This document shows positions 17,669 to 26,669 of a stretch of DNA of 64,000 bases, one piece after another (the first letter of the stretch is position 1; every line of letters begins with the position of its first letter). The stretch comes from Leyella stercorea. Lineage in GTDB: Bacteria; Bacteroidota; Bacteroidia; Bacteroidales; Bacteroidaceae. The stretch covers positions 1 to 64,000 of the forward strand of contig NZ_JADYUF010000011.1 in NCBI RefSeq assembly GCF_021531655.1. The letters are read 5' to 3'. Both the position numbers and the translations under genes were made by a program. The notes under the pieces are model-generated. The model was not told the DNA's origin, made no database searches, and saw only the letters and a list, made by a program, of their open reading frames with translations.

Positions 17669-19435
17669 TTATCGTTGTGCGCTTTGCTGGCAGAGGTTCA
17701 TCACGCGCAGCCAGTTGCCTCCCCAGATGAGCGACATGTCTGTTTCGGAGTAGCGTCGGCGCAGCAATGCCTTGGTGAAGTTGACCAGTTCGGAGGCGTC
17801 GGCGAGTCCCGGTATGCCTCCGTCGCCGTCGAAGTCGGTGCCCAGTCCTACGTGTTCTATGCCCATTATGTCGATGGCGTGCTCCAGATGGCGTATTGCG
17901 TCGGTTATGGTTGCGTTGCCGTCGGTGCGCAGGAATCCGTTGTAGAGTGTTATCTGGCATACGCCTCCGGCTGCTGCGAGGGCACGCATCTGCTCATCGG
18001 TGATGTTGCGCGGCACGTCGCAGAGTGCGCGTGAGTTGCTGTGCGAGCATACTATCGGTGTGCGCGATATCTGCAGGGCGTCGTAGAATGATTTCTCGCC
18101 GGCATGGCTGAGGTCGACCATCAGTCCAAGGCGGTTCATCTCTGTTATCACCTGCGCTCCGAAAGGGCTCACGCCGCCGTGCGTATTGAGCGAGTGGCGT
18201 GCCGAATCGCATATCTGGTTGTCGCCGTTGTGGCACAGTGTGATGTATGTTATGCCGCGGTTGGCAAAGTGCTGCACGTTGTTTATGTCGTCTTCGATGG
18301 CGAGTCCGTTTTCTATACCGGTCAGTAGCGAGCGCAGTCCGTCCCGCTTGTTGCGCAGTATGTCTGCCTCCGAACGTGCGTGGGCTATGTATCGGGAGTC
18401 GCTCAGTATGGTGTCTTCAATTTTGTCGAATATCAGGTCGGCATATTCGCGTGGTGTCTTGGCTCCGAGCGGTGCTATCTGTGCGAAAGTTTCGCCAGGT
18501 TTTGGCTGCGGCAGATATGCCACCATGGTCACGGCGTCGGGTCCGCCTTCCTGCATCTTGTGCAGGTCGTATAGTATTCGCGGGTCGCGCTGGTCGAAGT
18601 GTATGCCTTGGGGGAAGAACATCGGTGTGTCGCAGTGGGAGTCGAGCGTGATGTTGCGGCTGTGGAAGAGCCGCATCTGGTGGTGGATTGCCGCCTCGCT
18701 GACGAGCCAGCGGAACAGTGGCAGGCCGTCGTCGGCAAGCCATTCGGGATGCCATTGTACGCCGATTACGGGCTTCTGCTCGCTGCTTTCTATGGCTTCG
18801 ATGGTGCCGTCGGGTGCCAGTGCTGCGGTGCGCATGTGTTTGCCGGGATTGTCTACAGCCTGATGGTGGAACGAGTTGACGTAGATGGTGTCCTCGCCGT
18901 CGAATATGTCGCTCAGCATGGTGCCCGGTTTGATGTTCACGCTGTGTGTCTGTGTGGACTGATGCGAGGTCTGCGAGTGCTTGATTAGGGTAGGGGTGGG
19001 CTTGATGTCCTGCTCTACGTGTCCGCCGAGCGACATTGCGAGCGTCTGAATTCCGCGACAGATGCCCAGCATAGGCAGCTGGCGGTCGAAGGCGTAGCGC
19101 GTCAGCAGCAGTTCGGGCAGGTCGCGCTCGTTGTTGATATTGTGCAGTTGTGGCACGGGTTGTTCGCCCGCCCAGAGCGGGTTGAAGTCGCCTCCGCCGC
19201 TCAGGACGATTGCGTCGAGCGTGTCGAGTGTGCTGAGCAGCACGTCGTTGTCGGCCACAGGCGGAATGAGTACGGGCGTACCTCCGGCGCTGACTATCTG
19301 CTTGTAGTACACTTCGCGCAGCGTTGCGTCGATGCCTTCGTGATTGGTTGTGATGCCTATGAGTGGCCGGTAGGTGTGTGATGGGGCAGAGGTGTATGTC
19401 TCGTCGAGATGTTGTTGCAGGTTGAACTTGTTCAT
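17669..19435 (-). CDS. Fusion of C26-type glutamine amidotransferase and M19 dipeptidase
   Basis: 588 residues with two enzymes in one chain. Residues about 20-250 are a class I glutamine amidotransferase-like peptidase C26 domain: nucleophile Cys in LGICRGIQ (about 124) and the His-Glu pair in VQWHPEW (about 230), closest in style to gamma-glutamyl-GABA hydrolase PuuD. Residues about 260-585 are a membrane-dipeptidase-type (M19) domain with zinc motifs [36 protein letters not shown] and [11 protein letters not shown]. There is no signal peptide, so it should act in the cytoplasm, possibly cutting gamma-glutamyl bonds and then the released dipeptide. The substrate is inferred, not shown. Confidence 0.88.
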   Translation of the reverse strand: MNKFNLQQHLDETYTSAPSHTYRPLIGITTNHEGIDATLREVYYKQIVSAGGTPVLIPPVADNDVLLSTLDTLDAIVLSGGGDFNPLWAGEQPVPQLHNINNERDLPELLLTRYAFDRQLPMLGICRGIQTLAMSLGGHVEQDIKPTPTLIKHSQTSHQSTQTHSVNIKPGTMLSDIFDGEDTIYVNSFHHQAVDNPGKHMRTAALAPDGTIEAIESSEQKPVIGVQWHPEWLADDGLPLFRWLVSEAAIHHQMRLFHSRNITLDSHCDTPMFFPQGIHFDQRDPRILYDLHKMQEGGPDAVTMVAYLPQPKPGETFAQIAPLGAKTPREYADLIFDKIEDTILSDSRYIAHARSEADILRNKRDGLRSLLTGIENGLAIEDDINNVQHFANRGITYITLCHNGDNQICDSARHSLNTHGGVSPFGAQVITEMNRLGLMVDLSHAGEKSFYDALQISRTPIVCSHSNSRALCDVPRNITDEQMRALAAAGGVCQITLYNGFLRTDGNATITDAIRHLEHAIDIMGIEHVGLGTDFDGDGGIPGLADASELVNFTKALLRRRYSETDMSLIWGGNWLRVMNLCQQSAQR

Positions 19436-19517
19436 AGTATATGTATAAAAAAAGAAAAAGACAACAAAGGCAACCGTCGTTCAGTTGTCTTTGTTGTCTT
19501 CGTTATGTTTGTATAGT

Positions 19518-19991
19518 TTACTGTTCGTCGTCTTCGAGGTGTACCGGTATCTCGCGCTTGATGCTCTGGTCGAGCGAGATGAGGGTCTCTGTAGACACAA
19601 CTCCTGGTATCATCTGCATCTTGTTGTTGAGCAGATCCATGAGCTGTTCGTTGTCGCGGGCGTACACTTTGAGCAGCATTGTGTACGAACCGGTGGTGAA
19701 GTGACATTCCACGATTTCGGGTATCTCCTTCAGCTGCTTCACTACGTCCTTGTACATGCTGCCGCGTTCGAGGTTCAATCCTACATAGGTGCATGTGCTG
19801 TATCCTATGCTTTTGGGGTTGACATCGAATCCGCTGCCGGTTATGACGCCACCATTGATGAGGTGCTGTACACGTTGGTGGATGGCTGCGCGTGACACTC
19901 CGCATTCAGCTGCAACATCCTTGAATGGTATGCGAGCGTTCTTGGACAGTATACTAAGTATTTTCTTGTCGAGATTGTCTATTTTGTCCAT
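19518..19991 (-). CDS. Lrp/AsnC-family transcriptional regulator
   Basis: 157 residues from MDKIDNLDKK. An N-terminal helix-turn-helix (ILSILSKNARIPFKDVAAECGVSRAAIHQRVQHLINGGVI) is joined to a C-terminal ligand-sensing RAM domain (about 70-150: VGLNLERGSMYKDVVKQLKEIPEIVECHFTTGSYTMLLKVYARDNEQL). Such proteins form octamers and respond to amino acids. The longer start at 20021 adds ten residues that are not family-like. It lies directly upstream of the C26/M19 peptidase on the same strand, so it may control peptide or amino-acid use. A promoter TAATTTTG is visible at 20054-20061. Confidence 0.9.
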   Translation of the reverse strand: MDKIDNLDKKILSILSKNARIPFKDVAAECGVSRAAIHQRVQHLINGGVITGSGFDVNPKSIGYSTCTYVGLNLERGSMYKDVVKQLKEIPEIVECHFTTGSYTMLLKVYARDNEQLMDLLNNKMQMIPGVVSTETLISLDQSIKREIPVHLEDDEQ

Positions 19992-20053
19992 GGTGTTAAT
20001 GGTTTTTCGTATAATTATCAATAATGCTATTTACAACTGTTACATATTGTAAG

Positions 20054-20061
20054 CAAAATTA
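20054..20061 (-). promoter_or_regulatory. lrp-like gene promoter, -7 element
   Basis: CAAAATTA on the plus strand is TAATTTTG on the minus strand; a TTG lies 20 bp further upstream (complement of CAA at 20082-20084), close to the -33 position. Confidence 0.6.
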
Positions 20062-20171
20062 GACATTATATCTGAGATAAGCAACATTGTGCATACTATT
20101 TTTTGCTTTTTGTGCAAAATGTATAGCAAATTTATGTTTTTTGAACAACGAAAGCCCATTTTGGACGTTAT

Positions 20172-21998
20172 TTATGACTGCATCTCGTGCAGACGGCGAT
20201 AGTATCCGCCGAGAGCGATTAGCTCGTCGTGTGTGCCACGTTCTACGATGCGTCCCTCGTGCAGCACACATATCTCGTTGGCATTCTTGATTGTAGACAG
20301 TCGGTGGGCAATGGCTACGGTGGTGCGCGATGTCATGAGTCGCTCAAGAGCGTCCTGAACAAGTCGCTCGCTCTCTGTGTCGAGTGCCGATGTTGCCTCA
20401 TCGAGAATGAGGATTGGCGGGTTCTTGAGTATGGCTCGTGCTATGCTGACGCGCTGACGTTGTCCGCCTGAGAGCCGTCCGCCTCGGTCGCCGATGTTGG
20501 TGTCGTATCCGTGCTCGGTCTGCATTATGAAGTCGTGTGCATTGGCGATGCGTGCCGCCTGCTCCACTTGCTCCATTGTGGCGTTTTCGACGCCGAACGT
20601 GATGTTGCCTATAAACGAATCGTTGAAGAGAATGGCCTCCTGGTTGACGTTGCCGATGAGCTGTCGGAGGTCGTGGATGCCGAGCTTGCGCACATCGATG
20701 CCGTCGATGAGCACCTCACCTTCCTGAACGTCGTAGTAACGCGGTATGAGGTCGACGAGTGTCGACTTGCCGCTGCCGCTCTGTCCTACAAGTGCTACGG
20801 TCTTGCCCTTCTCGATTACGAGGTTGATGTCCTTCAATACCCACTGCTCGCCATACTTGAATGATACGTGGCGGAACTCAATCTGGTGCTCGAACGACTT
20901 GATATGGACGGGGTTTTCGGGTTCCTTGATGGTGTCTTCTGCCTTGAGTATCTTGTCGATACGCTCCACTGAGGCGAGTCCCTTGGGTACGTTGTAGCCT
21001 GCCTTGGAGAAGTCCTTGAGCGGATTGATGATAGAGTAGAGCATCACGAGATAGTAGATGAATGTAGGACCCGACAGCATCTGCTTGTCGAGCACGAGCA
21101 CTCCGCCCACCCAAAGCACGATGATTATGAGCACGGTGCCGAGGAATTCGCTCATAGGATGGGCTAATTGCTGGCGTATATTGACGCGTTGTATGGCTGT
21201 ACGATAGCTCGAGTTGATGCGGTCGAAGCGGTCGTTCATCTTGTCTTCGGCGCAGAATGCCTTGATGATGCGCAGTCCGCCGAGTGTTTCTTCAACCTGC
21301 GACATGGTGTCGCTCCACAGACTTTGTGCCTTGATGGAGTTCTGCTTGAGCTTGCGTCCTACCACTCCCATAAACCAACCGAATATGGGCACGAATATAA
21401 GCGTGAAGAGTGTGAGCTGCCACGATATGAACAGCAGTGCCGAGAAGTAGAAGATGATGAGTATCGGGTTCTTGAACAGCATGTCGAGCGACGACATTAT
21501 CGAGCTTTCCACTTCTCCTACGTCGCCCGTCATACGTGCGATGATGTCGCCTTTGCGCTCGTCGGAGAAGAATCCGAGGGGCAATGACGTTATCTTACGG
21601 TAGAGCTGGTTGCGTATGTCGCGTACTATACCGGTGCGCATGGGGATGATTGTGGCCGACGAAAGGAAGTAGGCGCCGGTCTTGAGCATTGTGGTGAATG
21701 CCAGAAACAGTCCGATGAGCAGCAGCGTGGTAGTCGATCCTACGGAGTGAATGAGTTGCGTGACATAGTAGTCGGCGTTGTTGGATATCACATCCTTCAG
21801 ATTGTCGAACGACCAGGGCATCAGTTGCGTTGCCGTTCCGGTTCCTTCGGTGCGGAAGAGTATCTGAAGTATCGGTATGAGAGCTGCAAACGAGAAGATG
21901 TTGAGCACTGCCGAGAGTATGTTGAATACTATCGTCAGCGCCAGATACTTCTTGTACGGCGGCAGAAAGCGCTTGAGTACTTGTAGGAATTCTTTCAT
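20172..21998 (-). CDS. ABC exporter, MsbA-like (fused membrane and ATPase domains)
   Basis: 608 residues, a half transporter that should work as a homodimer in the inner membrane. Six membrane segments cover about 20-330, with the type-I exporter coupling region around SLPLGFFSDERKGDIIARMTGDV. The nucleotide-binding domain (about 365-605) has Walker A GQSGSGKST, the signature LSGGQRQRVSIARA, Walker B ILILDEATSALD and the switch His in AIAHRLST. By similarity of layout it could flip lipid A core or other lipids (MsbA) or export drugs; the sequence does not decide. It precedes no obvious partner gene. Confidence 0.9.
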   Translation of the reverse strand: MKEFLQVLKRFLPPYKKYLALTIVFNILSAVLNIFSFAALIPILQILFRTEGTGTATQLMPWSFDNLKDVISNNADYYVTQLIHSVGSTTTLLLIGLFLAFTTMLKTGAYFLSSATIIPMRTGIVRDIRNQLYRKITSLPLGFFSDERKGDIIARMTGDVGEVESSIMSSLDMLFKNPILIIFYFSALLFISWQLTLFTLIFVPIFGWFMGVVGRKLKQNSIKAQSLWSDTMSQVEETLGGLRIIKAFCAEDKMNDRFDRINSSYRTAIQRVNIRQQLAHPMSEFLGTVLIIIVLWVGGVLVLDKQMLSGPTFIYYLVMLYSIINPLKDFSKAGYNVPKGLASVERIDKILKAEDTIKEPENPVHIKSFEHQIEFRHVSFKYGEQWVLKDINLVIEKGKTVALVGQSGSGKSTLVDLIPRYYDVQEGEVLIDGIDVRKLGIHDLRQLIGNVNQEAILFNDSFIGNITFGVENATMEQVEQAARIANAHDFIMQTEHGYDTNIGDRGGRLSGGQRQRVSIARAILKNPPILILDEATSALDTESERLVQDALERLMTSRTTVAIAHRLSTIKNANEICVLHEGRIVERGTHDELIALGGYYRRLHEMQS

Positions 21999-22043
21999 AC
22001 TGTTGTTGGATTGTTGTGTCGTTGTGATGTTGTGATTTGTTGC

Positions 22044-23375
22044 TTAGTCGATGGGCTCGCCCAGGAGAGTCGCTGATGTAGAGCCGGTTATCTTCACCAT
22101 TACGCGATCGCCGATGTGATGGTTGTTCTTGTCGAACACCACGGCTTTGTTCTGTTCGGTGCGACCCATAAGCTGTTGGCGTGAGCGCTTTGAATAACCC
22201 TCAACCAATACTTCGAATGTCTTGCCCACGTCCTTTCGGTATTGCTCGGCCGAGACTTCTGTCTGGAGGCGTATGAGTTCGTTGAGGCGCTCTATCTTCA
22301 CTTCTTCGGGTACGTTGTCGGGCAGGTGTTTGGCTGCGTAGGTGCCCGGCCGCTCGCTGTACTTGAACATGAATGCCGAGTCGAACATACATTCGCGCAC
22401 CAGCGAGAGGGTTTCGGCGTGATCCTCGGGAGTCTCGTCGTGATAGCCTACGAACAGGTCGGTGGTCAGACCGCAGTCGGGTATGATGCGGCGTATTGCT
22501 GCCACGCGTTCCAGATACTGCTCGCGTGTATACTTGCGGTTCATCAGTTTGAGTATCTTTGTAGAACCGCTTTGTGCCGGGAAGTGTATGTGCTTGCAGA
22601 GGTTGGGCTCGTCGGCTATGGCGTGCAGTATGTCGTCGGTCATGTCTTCGGGGTTGGATGTGGTGAAGCGCACACGCATGTCGGGCACGCTCTGTGCCAC
22701 CTTGCGCAGCAGTTCGGCAAACGAGCATCCGCCTTCTATGCGCTTTCCGGCTGGAGTCAGACCGTAGCTGTTGACGTTCTGGCCCAGAAGGGTTACCTCC
22801 TTGAATCCCTTGTCGTGCAGATCCTTCACCTCTCGCAGTATGCTTTCAACGTCGCGCGAGCGCTCACGGCCTCTTGTGTAGGGCACAATGCAGTAGTGGC
22901 AGAAGTTGTTGCAGCCTCGCATGATGCTCACGAAGCCACTCACGCGTCCTGCACCGATTCGCTGCGGGATGACGTCGCGGTAGGTTTCGGTGGTAGACAG
23001 TTCGATGTTGCAGGCGTTATGTCCGTTCTCGCACTGTGCTATCATATCGGGCAGGTTGAGGTAGGAGTCGGGTCCGCACACAAGGTTGGCGTGGTGGTTG
23101 TCGATGAGGTCCTGGCGCACGCGCTCTGCCATACATCCCAGTACACCGATAATGAGCTGTCGGCCCTTCTTCTGTTCGGCATGCAGCGTCTCAAGTCGTC
23201 CATATATCTTGTTCTCGGCATTCTCTCGTATTGAGCAAGTGTTGAGGAATATGGCGTCGGCGCAGTCCTCGTCGTCGCAGAGTTCGTAGCCTGCCATCTG
23301 CATTATGGACGCTACCACTTCAGAGTCGGCCACGTTCATCTGGCAGCCGTATGTCTCTATGAATAGTTTCTTCAT
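22044..23375 (-). CDS. miaB: tRNA-2-methylthio-N6-dimethylallyladenosine synthase
   Basis: A 443-residue radical-SAM methylthiotransferase that modifies A37 of tRNAs reading UNN codons. The N-terminal UPF0004 domain carries three cluster cysteines (ETYGCQMNVADSE, FLNTCSIRENAENK, GVLGCMAERV). The radical-SAM motif is GCNNFCHYCIVPYTRGRERSR near 155, and a C-terminal TRAM domain (about 375-440) binds tRNA. Length and motif order match MiaB rather than RimO or MtaB. Confidence 0.95.
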   Translation of the reverse strand: MKKLFIETYGCQMNVADSEVVASIMQMAGYELCDDEDCADAIFLNTCSIRENAENKIYGRLETLHAEQKKGRQLIIGVLGCMAERVRQDLIDNHHANLVCGPDSYLNLPDMIAQCENGHNACNIELSTTETYRDVIPQRIGAGRVSGFVSIMRGCNNFCHYCIVPYTRGRERSRDVESILREVKDLHDKGFKEVTLLGQNVNSYGLTPAGKRIEGGCSFAELLRKVAQSVPDMRVRFTTSNPEDMTDDILHAIADEPNLCKHIHFPAQSGSTKILKLMNRKYTREQYLERVAAIRRIIPDCGLTTDLFVGYHDETPEDHAETLSLVRECMFDSAFMFKYSERPGTYAAKHLPDNVPEEVKIERLNELIRLQTEVSAEQYRKDVGKTFEVLVEGYSKRSRQQLMGRTEQNKAVVFDKNNHHIGDRVMVKITGSTSATLLGEPID

Positions 23376-23422
23376 CTATATAATATATGTATGTTACAGG
23401 TGTGTATAATCTGTAGGTGAGT

Positions 23423-24964
23423 TTATTCCTTGGCGGCGCGCTTCATCTCGAGCTTGTAGAGGTCGCCACGGCGGTCGCGCAGGTTGCGTACGGCACCGTA
23501 GGTGTGCAGCTCGTTGAGCAGCGAGAGGTCGACATCCGACACGAGTATCATCTCGGTGTTGGGCGTTGCTTCTGCGCGCTTGCCGTCGTTGGGGAATGCG
23601 AAGTCGCAAGGAGTGAACACTGCCGACTGCGCATACTGTATGTCCATGTTGTGAACGCGCGGCAGGTTGCCCACACTTCCGGCTATTGCCACGTAGCATT
23701 CGTTTTCTATTGCGCGTGCCTGGGCGCAGACACGAACGCGTGAGTAGGCGTTCTGCGTGTCGGTCATGAACGGAACGAAGAGTATTTTCATTCCGTCGTC
23801 GGCCATCAGACGCGAGAGTTCGGGGAATTCCACGTCGTAGCAGATTACGATTCCGATGCGTCCGCAGTCGGTATCGAATGTCTGTATGTGCGAGCCGCCC
23901 GAGAGTCCCCAGCATTTCTGTTCGTCTGGCGTCACGTGTATCTTCTCGTACATGTCTACCGTACCGTCGCGGCGGCACAGGAAGCCTACGTTGTAGAGCG
24001 AGTTGTCCTCCTTGAGGTAAGGCATTGAGCCGGTTATGATGTTGATGTTGTATGATATGGCGAGCTCGCGGAAGCGGTCGCGTATCTGCTCGGTATACTG
24101 TGCCATGGCGCGTATGGACTGAGCCTCGCCCATATCGTTGAACTTTGCCATGAGCGGCGCGTTGAAGTATTCGGGGAAGAGGATGAAATCGCTCTTGTAG
24201 TCGCTCACCGAATCGACGAAGAACTCTACCTGTTCGAACAGGTCGTCAAGCGAGTTGTAGGGTCGCATCTGCCACTGTACCAGTCCGATACGAACCGTCG
24301 GGCGCTTGTCTACATACGAATCCGTAGGCGGCTGATAGTAGATGTTGTCCCACTGCAGCAGTGTGGCGCAATGCTTCGACTCCTCGTCGTTGGGCAGATA
24401 GTTGCGCATGACGCGTCGAACGTGAAAGTCGTTGCTCAACTGGAATGTCAGCACCGGGTCGTATATCTCGCGCGAGCGTACGCGTTCGATATATTCCTTG
24501 GGTCGCATCTTGTCGGCATACTTGTGATAGTTGGGTATTCGTCCGCCGAACATGATGGCCTTGAGGTTGAGTTTTTCGCAGAGTTCCTTGCGATACTCGT
24601 ACATGCGTCGTGCCAGACGCAGTCCGCGGTAGTCGGGATGTATGAACACCTCGATGCCATAGAGTATGTTGCCCTTGGCGTTATGGGTGTTGAAGGTCTC
24701 GTTGCCGGTCACCTGCGCGTAGGTGTGGTCGCCCTTCACCATATTATAATCAACAATAATAGACAGTGCGCATCCCACTATCTTGTCGTCGACGATTATC
24801 ACCACCTGTCCCTCGGGGAATATTGTGATGAGTTTCTTGATTTGAGCTTTTGTCCAGAACACGTCTTCGTCGCCATAGATGCGCTTGAACGAGCGTGCGA
24901 GCTGATCGTAGTCCTCCATCTGAAGGTTGCGCAGTTCTACTTTGCTAATGTTGTGAGATTCCAT
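23423..24964 (-). CDS. Acetyltransferase-nitrilase fusion protein
   Basis: 513 residues: an N-terminal GNAT acetyltransferase domain (about 1-200: VFIHPDYRGLRLARRMYEYRKELCEKL) and a C-terminal carbon-nitrogen hydrolase domain (about 220-500). The hydrolase triad is visible as Glu in FILFPEYFNAPLM, Lys in MYEKIHVTPDE and Cys in GIVICYDVEFPELSRLM. This two-domain arrangement is known in Bacteroidetes and proteobacteria, but its substrate is not. It ends 47 bp upstream of miaB on the same strand. A cytoplasmic location is likely because no signal peptide is seen. Confidence 0.9.
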   Translation of the reverse strand: MESHNISKVELRNLQMEDYDQLARSFKRIYGDEDVFWTKAQIKKLITIFPEGQVVIIVDDKIVGCALSIIVDYNMVKGDHTYAQVTGNETFNTHNAKGNILYGIEVFIHPDYRGLRLARRMYEYRKELCEKLNLKAIMFGGRIPNYHKYADKMRPKEYIERVRSREIYDPVLTFQLSNDFHVRRVMRNYLPNDEESKHCATLLQWDNIYYQPPTDSYVDKRPTVRIGLVQWQMRPYNSLDDLFEQVEFFVDSVSDYKSDFILFPEYFNAPLMAKFNDMGEAQSIRAMAQYTEQIRDRFRELAISYNINIITGSMPYLKEDNSLYNVGFLCRRDGTVDMYEKIHVTPDEQKCWGLSGGSHIQTFDTDCGRIGIVICYDVEFPELSRLMADDGMKILFVPFMTDTQNAYSRVRVCAQARAIENECYVAIAGSVGNLPRVHNMDIQYAQSAVFTPCDFAFPNDGKRAEATPNTEMILVSDVDLSLLNELHTYGAVRNLRDRRGDLYKLEMKRAAKE

Positions 24965-25051
24965 TTTCTATGTTGTTTTGTTGTATTAAGATGTTGTGAT
25001 GTTGTGGTGTTGTTGGTGTTCACACCATCTCAACACTACAACTTATCAACC

Positions 25052-25591
25052 CTAAAAAGTTTTCGACAAAAACTTTTTAGCCACTTCCCATATTACCATG
25101 CCAGCCGTTACGCTGACATTGAGCGAGTGTTTGGTGCCGAATTGTGGTATTTCGAGGCATCCGTCCGACATGTCCACCACCTCCTGATGCACTCCCTTCA
25201 CCTCGTTGCCCAGCACTATTGCGTAGTGTTTGTCGGTGTCGAGCTGCAGGTTCTGAAGCTTGGTCGACCCCTCCACCTGCTCTATGCTGTACACGAAGAA
25301 GCCGTCGTTGTGGAGCGACTCAATCGCCTCGGTGGCAGTGGGGAAGTAGCGCCACGCTACGGAGTCCTCGCCTCCGAGTGCCGTCTTGTGAATTTCGGGG
25401 TGGGGTGGGGTGGCAGTGATGCCGCAAAGGTATACCGCCTCGACGCGGAATGCGTCGGCCGAGCGGAACACCGAACCCACGTTGTGCAGCGAACGCACGT
25501 CGTCAAGCACTACGATAAGGGGCAGTTTGGGAGCCTCGTGAAACTCGTCAACCGAGAGCCGTTGCATTTCTATAGTACGGAGTTTGCGCAT
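25052..25591 (-). CDS. SpoU/TrmH-family RNA 2'-O-methyltransferase
   Basis: 179 residues of the SPOUT superfamily, which fold into a trefoil knot and methylate ribose 2'-OH in tRNA or rRNA. Motif 1 is VVLDDVRSLHNVGSVFRSADAF (about 30-50), motif 2 AIVLGNEVKGVHQEVV (about 130-145) and motif 3 LEIPQFGTKHSLNVSVTAGMVIWEV. The length matches a bare catalytic domain without the RNA-binding extension of RlmB. The exact RNA target cannot be read from the sequence. A TAATTTTG promoter element lies at 25609-25616. Confidence 0.9.
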   Translation of the reverse strand: MRKLRTIEMQRLSVDEFHEAPKLPLIVVLDDVRSLHNVGSVFRSADAFRVEAVYLCGITATPPHPEIHKTALGGEDSVAWRYFPTATEAIESLHNDGFFVYSIEQVEGSTKLQNLQLDTDKHYAIVLGNEVKGVHQEVVDMSDGCLEIPQFGTKHSLNVSVTAGMVIWEVAKKFLSKTF

Positions 25592-25608
25592 ATTATTCTT
25601 TTTATGTG

Positions 25609-25616
25609 CAAAATTA
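25609..25616 (-). promoter_or_regulatory. Promoter -7 element for the SpoU methyltransferase
   Basis: CAAAATTA on the plus strand is TAATTTTG on the minus strand, 18 bp before the start codon. Confidence 0.55.
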
Positions 25617-25689
25617 GATAAAAATCCCGAATTACAAGACGATTATGGCGAAAGTCGCGGTAAAAAACCCTTTACAAAAAAATAATGAC

Positions 25690-25697
25690 TAACTTTG
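25690..25697 (+). promoter_or_regulatory. Promoter -7 element for the hemolysin III gene
   Basis: TAACTTTG matches TAnnTTTG, 46 bp before the chosen ATG at 25743. This supports 25743 rather than the upstream reading from 25695. Confidence 0.6.
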
Positions 25698-25742
25698 TGC
25701 AAAGTAGAGTATAAAATAAGCAAATTAGAATATCAAAAGTGT

Positions 25743-26393
25743 ATGAAGATATTTTTCTCACATAAAGAAGAGGTATGGAACTCGTGGTCGCATGGCGCGG
25801 GTATAATTCTCGGTGTGGTGGTAGGCACGGCGTTCCTGGTATGGTGTGGTTGGGCGCGTAACGGTTGGGCAACGGCTGGTATCATACTATATCTATTCGG
25901 AATGCTGTCGAGCTACATAGCTTCTACCGTCTATCACGCTCTGTCGGCATGGTCGCCGTGGAAGGAGAGGCTGCGCAAGTGGGACCATGCAGCCATATAC
26001 TGGCACATTGCGGGTTCGTATTCGCCCATCACGCTGGTGGCGCTGCGCGAGTATGGCTATTGGGGATGGGCGCTGTTCGTCTTCATATGGTTGTCGGCAA
26101 TAGCCGGAACCATAAAGAGCTTCATCGGACTTAAGAGCCACAGCTACGTAGAGACGGCATGCTACGTGGTGATGGGACTGAGTGTGCTCGTGGCGTTCGG
26201 TCCGCTGATGCACTGTGTGGGTCCGTCGGCTATAGTATGGATTATAGCCGAGGGCGTGGCTTACATCACAGGTGCCGCCTTCTACTGCCTGCGCAAGCAG
26301 CGGTATATGCACACCGTATTCCACTTCTTTGTGCTCGCCGGTTCGGTATGTCACATCATTGCGGTGTGGGATATTCTGATGCGGTGGCTGTAG
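25743..26393 (+). CDS. Hemolysin III family membrane protein (PAQR/YqfA-like)
   Basis: 216 residues with seven predicted membrane segments. Family hallmarks: EEVWNSWSHGAGIILGV at the N terminus, SSYIASTVYHALSAWSPWKERLRKWDHAAIYWHIAGSYSPIT with the conserved Ser, His and Asp, and the C-terminal HTVFHFFVLAGSVCHIIAV whose histidines would bind a metal together with the first His. PAQR-type proteins are thought to be zinc-dependent membrane hydrolases; the hemolysin name is historical. It starts at its own promoter and is followed by 22-bp array C, which can form a terminator-like hairpin. Confidence 0.9.
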   Translation: MKIFFSHKEEVWNSWSHGAGIILGVVVGTAFLVWCGWARNGWATAGIILYLFGMLSSYIASTVYHALSAWSPWKERLRKWDHAAIYWHIAGSYSPITLVALREYGYWGWALFVFIWLSAIAGTIKSFIGLKSHSYVETACYVVMGLSVLVAFGPLMHCVGPSAIVWIIAEGVAYITGAAFYCLRKQRYMHTVFHFFVLAGSVCHIIAVWDILMRWL

Positions 26394-26411
26394 AAAATTG
26401 CGGACGTTTTG

Positions 26412-26521
26412 CAAAAGGAGTCCTTTTGCGTTTCAAATGTAGTCCTTTTGCATTGCAAATGTAGTCCTTTTGATGACCAAAAGGAGTCCTTTTACAATGC
26501 AAAAGGACTACATTTTTTTTG
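26412..26521. repeat. 22-bp tandem array C (five units)
   Basis: Units start at 26412, 26434, 26456, 26478 and 26500. Unit 2 (26434-26455) and the sequence 26495-26516 are reverse complements, so the array can fold into a ~20-bp hairpin followed by eight T on the plus strand. It could end the hemolysin III transcript. Confidence 0.9.
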
Positions 26522-26537
26522 CTTGTCAGCCTATAGC

Positions 26538-26656
26538 TCAACCATGATATAGCTTCATATTAATTTTCCTCCATTGCGATGACAGAATGCCGTGAGGTCT
26601 TCTGTCGTGTCTTTGAAACTTAATGTGTGCATAACGTCGTAGAAACGCTCAGGCAT
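26538..26656 (-). pseudogene. Possible remnant of a two-gene DUF3990-like unit
   Basis: Directly after the polA stop codon, a 33-codon reading (26656-26555: MPERFYDVMHTLSFKDT...) overlaps by ATGA with a second reading, MKLYHG and stop (26558-26538). MKLYHG is how many DUF3990 (ADP-ribosyltransferase-like) proteins begin, and such genes often overlap a small upstream gene by ATGA. The second reading is cut after six codons, just before array C. The assignment rests on six residues and the overlap, so it is tentative. Confidence 0.3.
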
Positions 26657-26669
26657 TTATATTCTGCTT

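Noticed and set aside
22242..23234. Long plus-strand reading of 330 codons
   Set aside because: Antisense to miaB, a complete gene with all cluster cysteines; the reading is a codon-bias shadow.
23423..25621. Long plus-strand reading 24371-25621 (416 codons)
   Set aside because: It lies antisense to the acetyltransferase-nitrilase and SpoU methyltransferase genes, whose motifs are clear. Its own translation has no recognisable domain.
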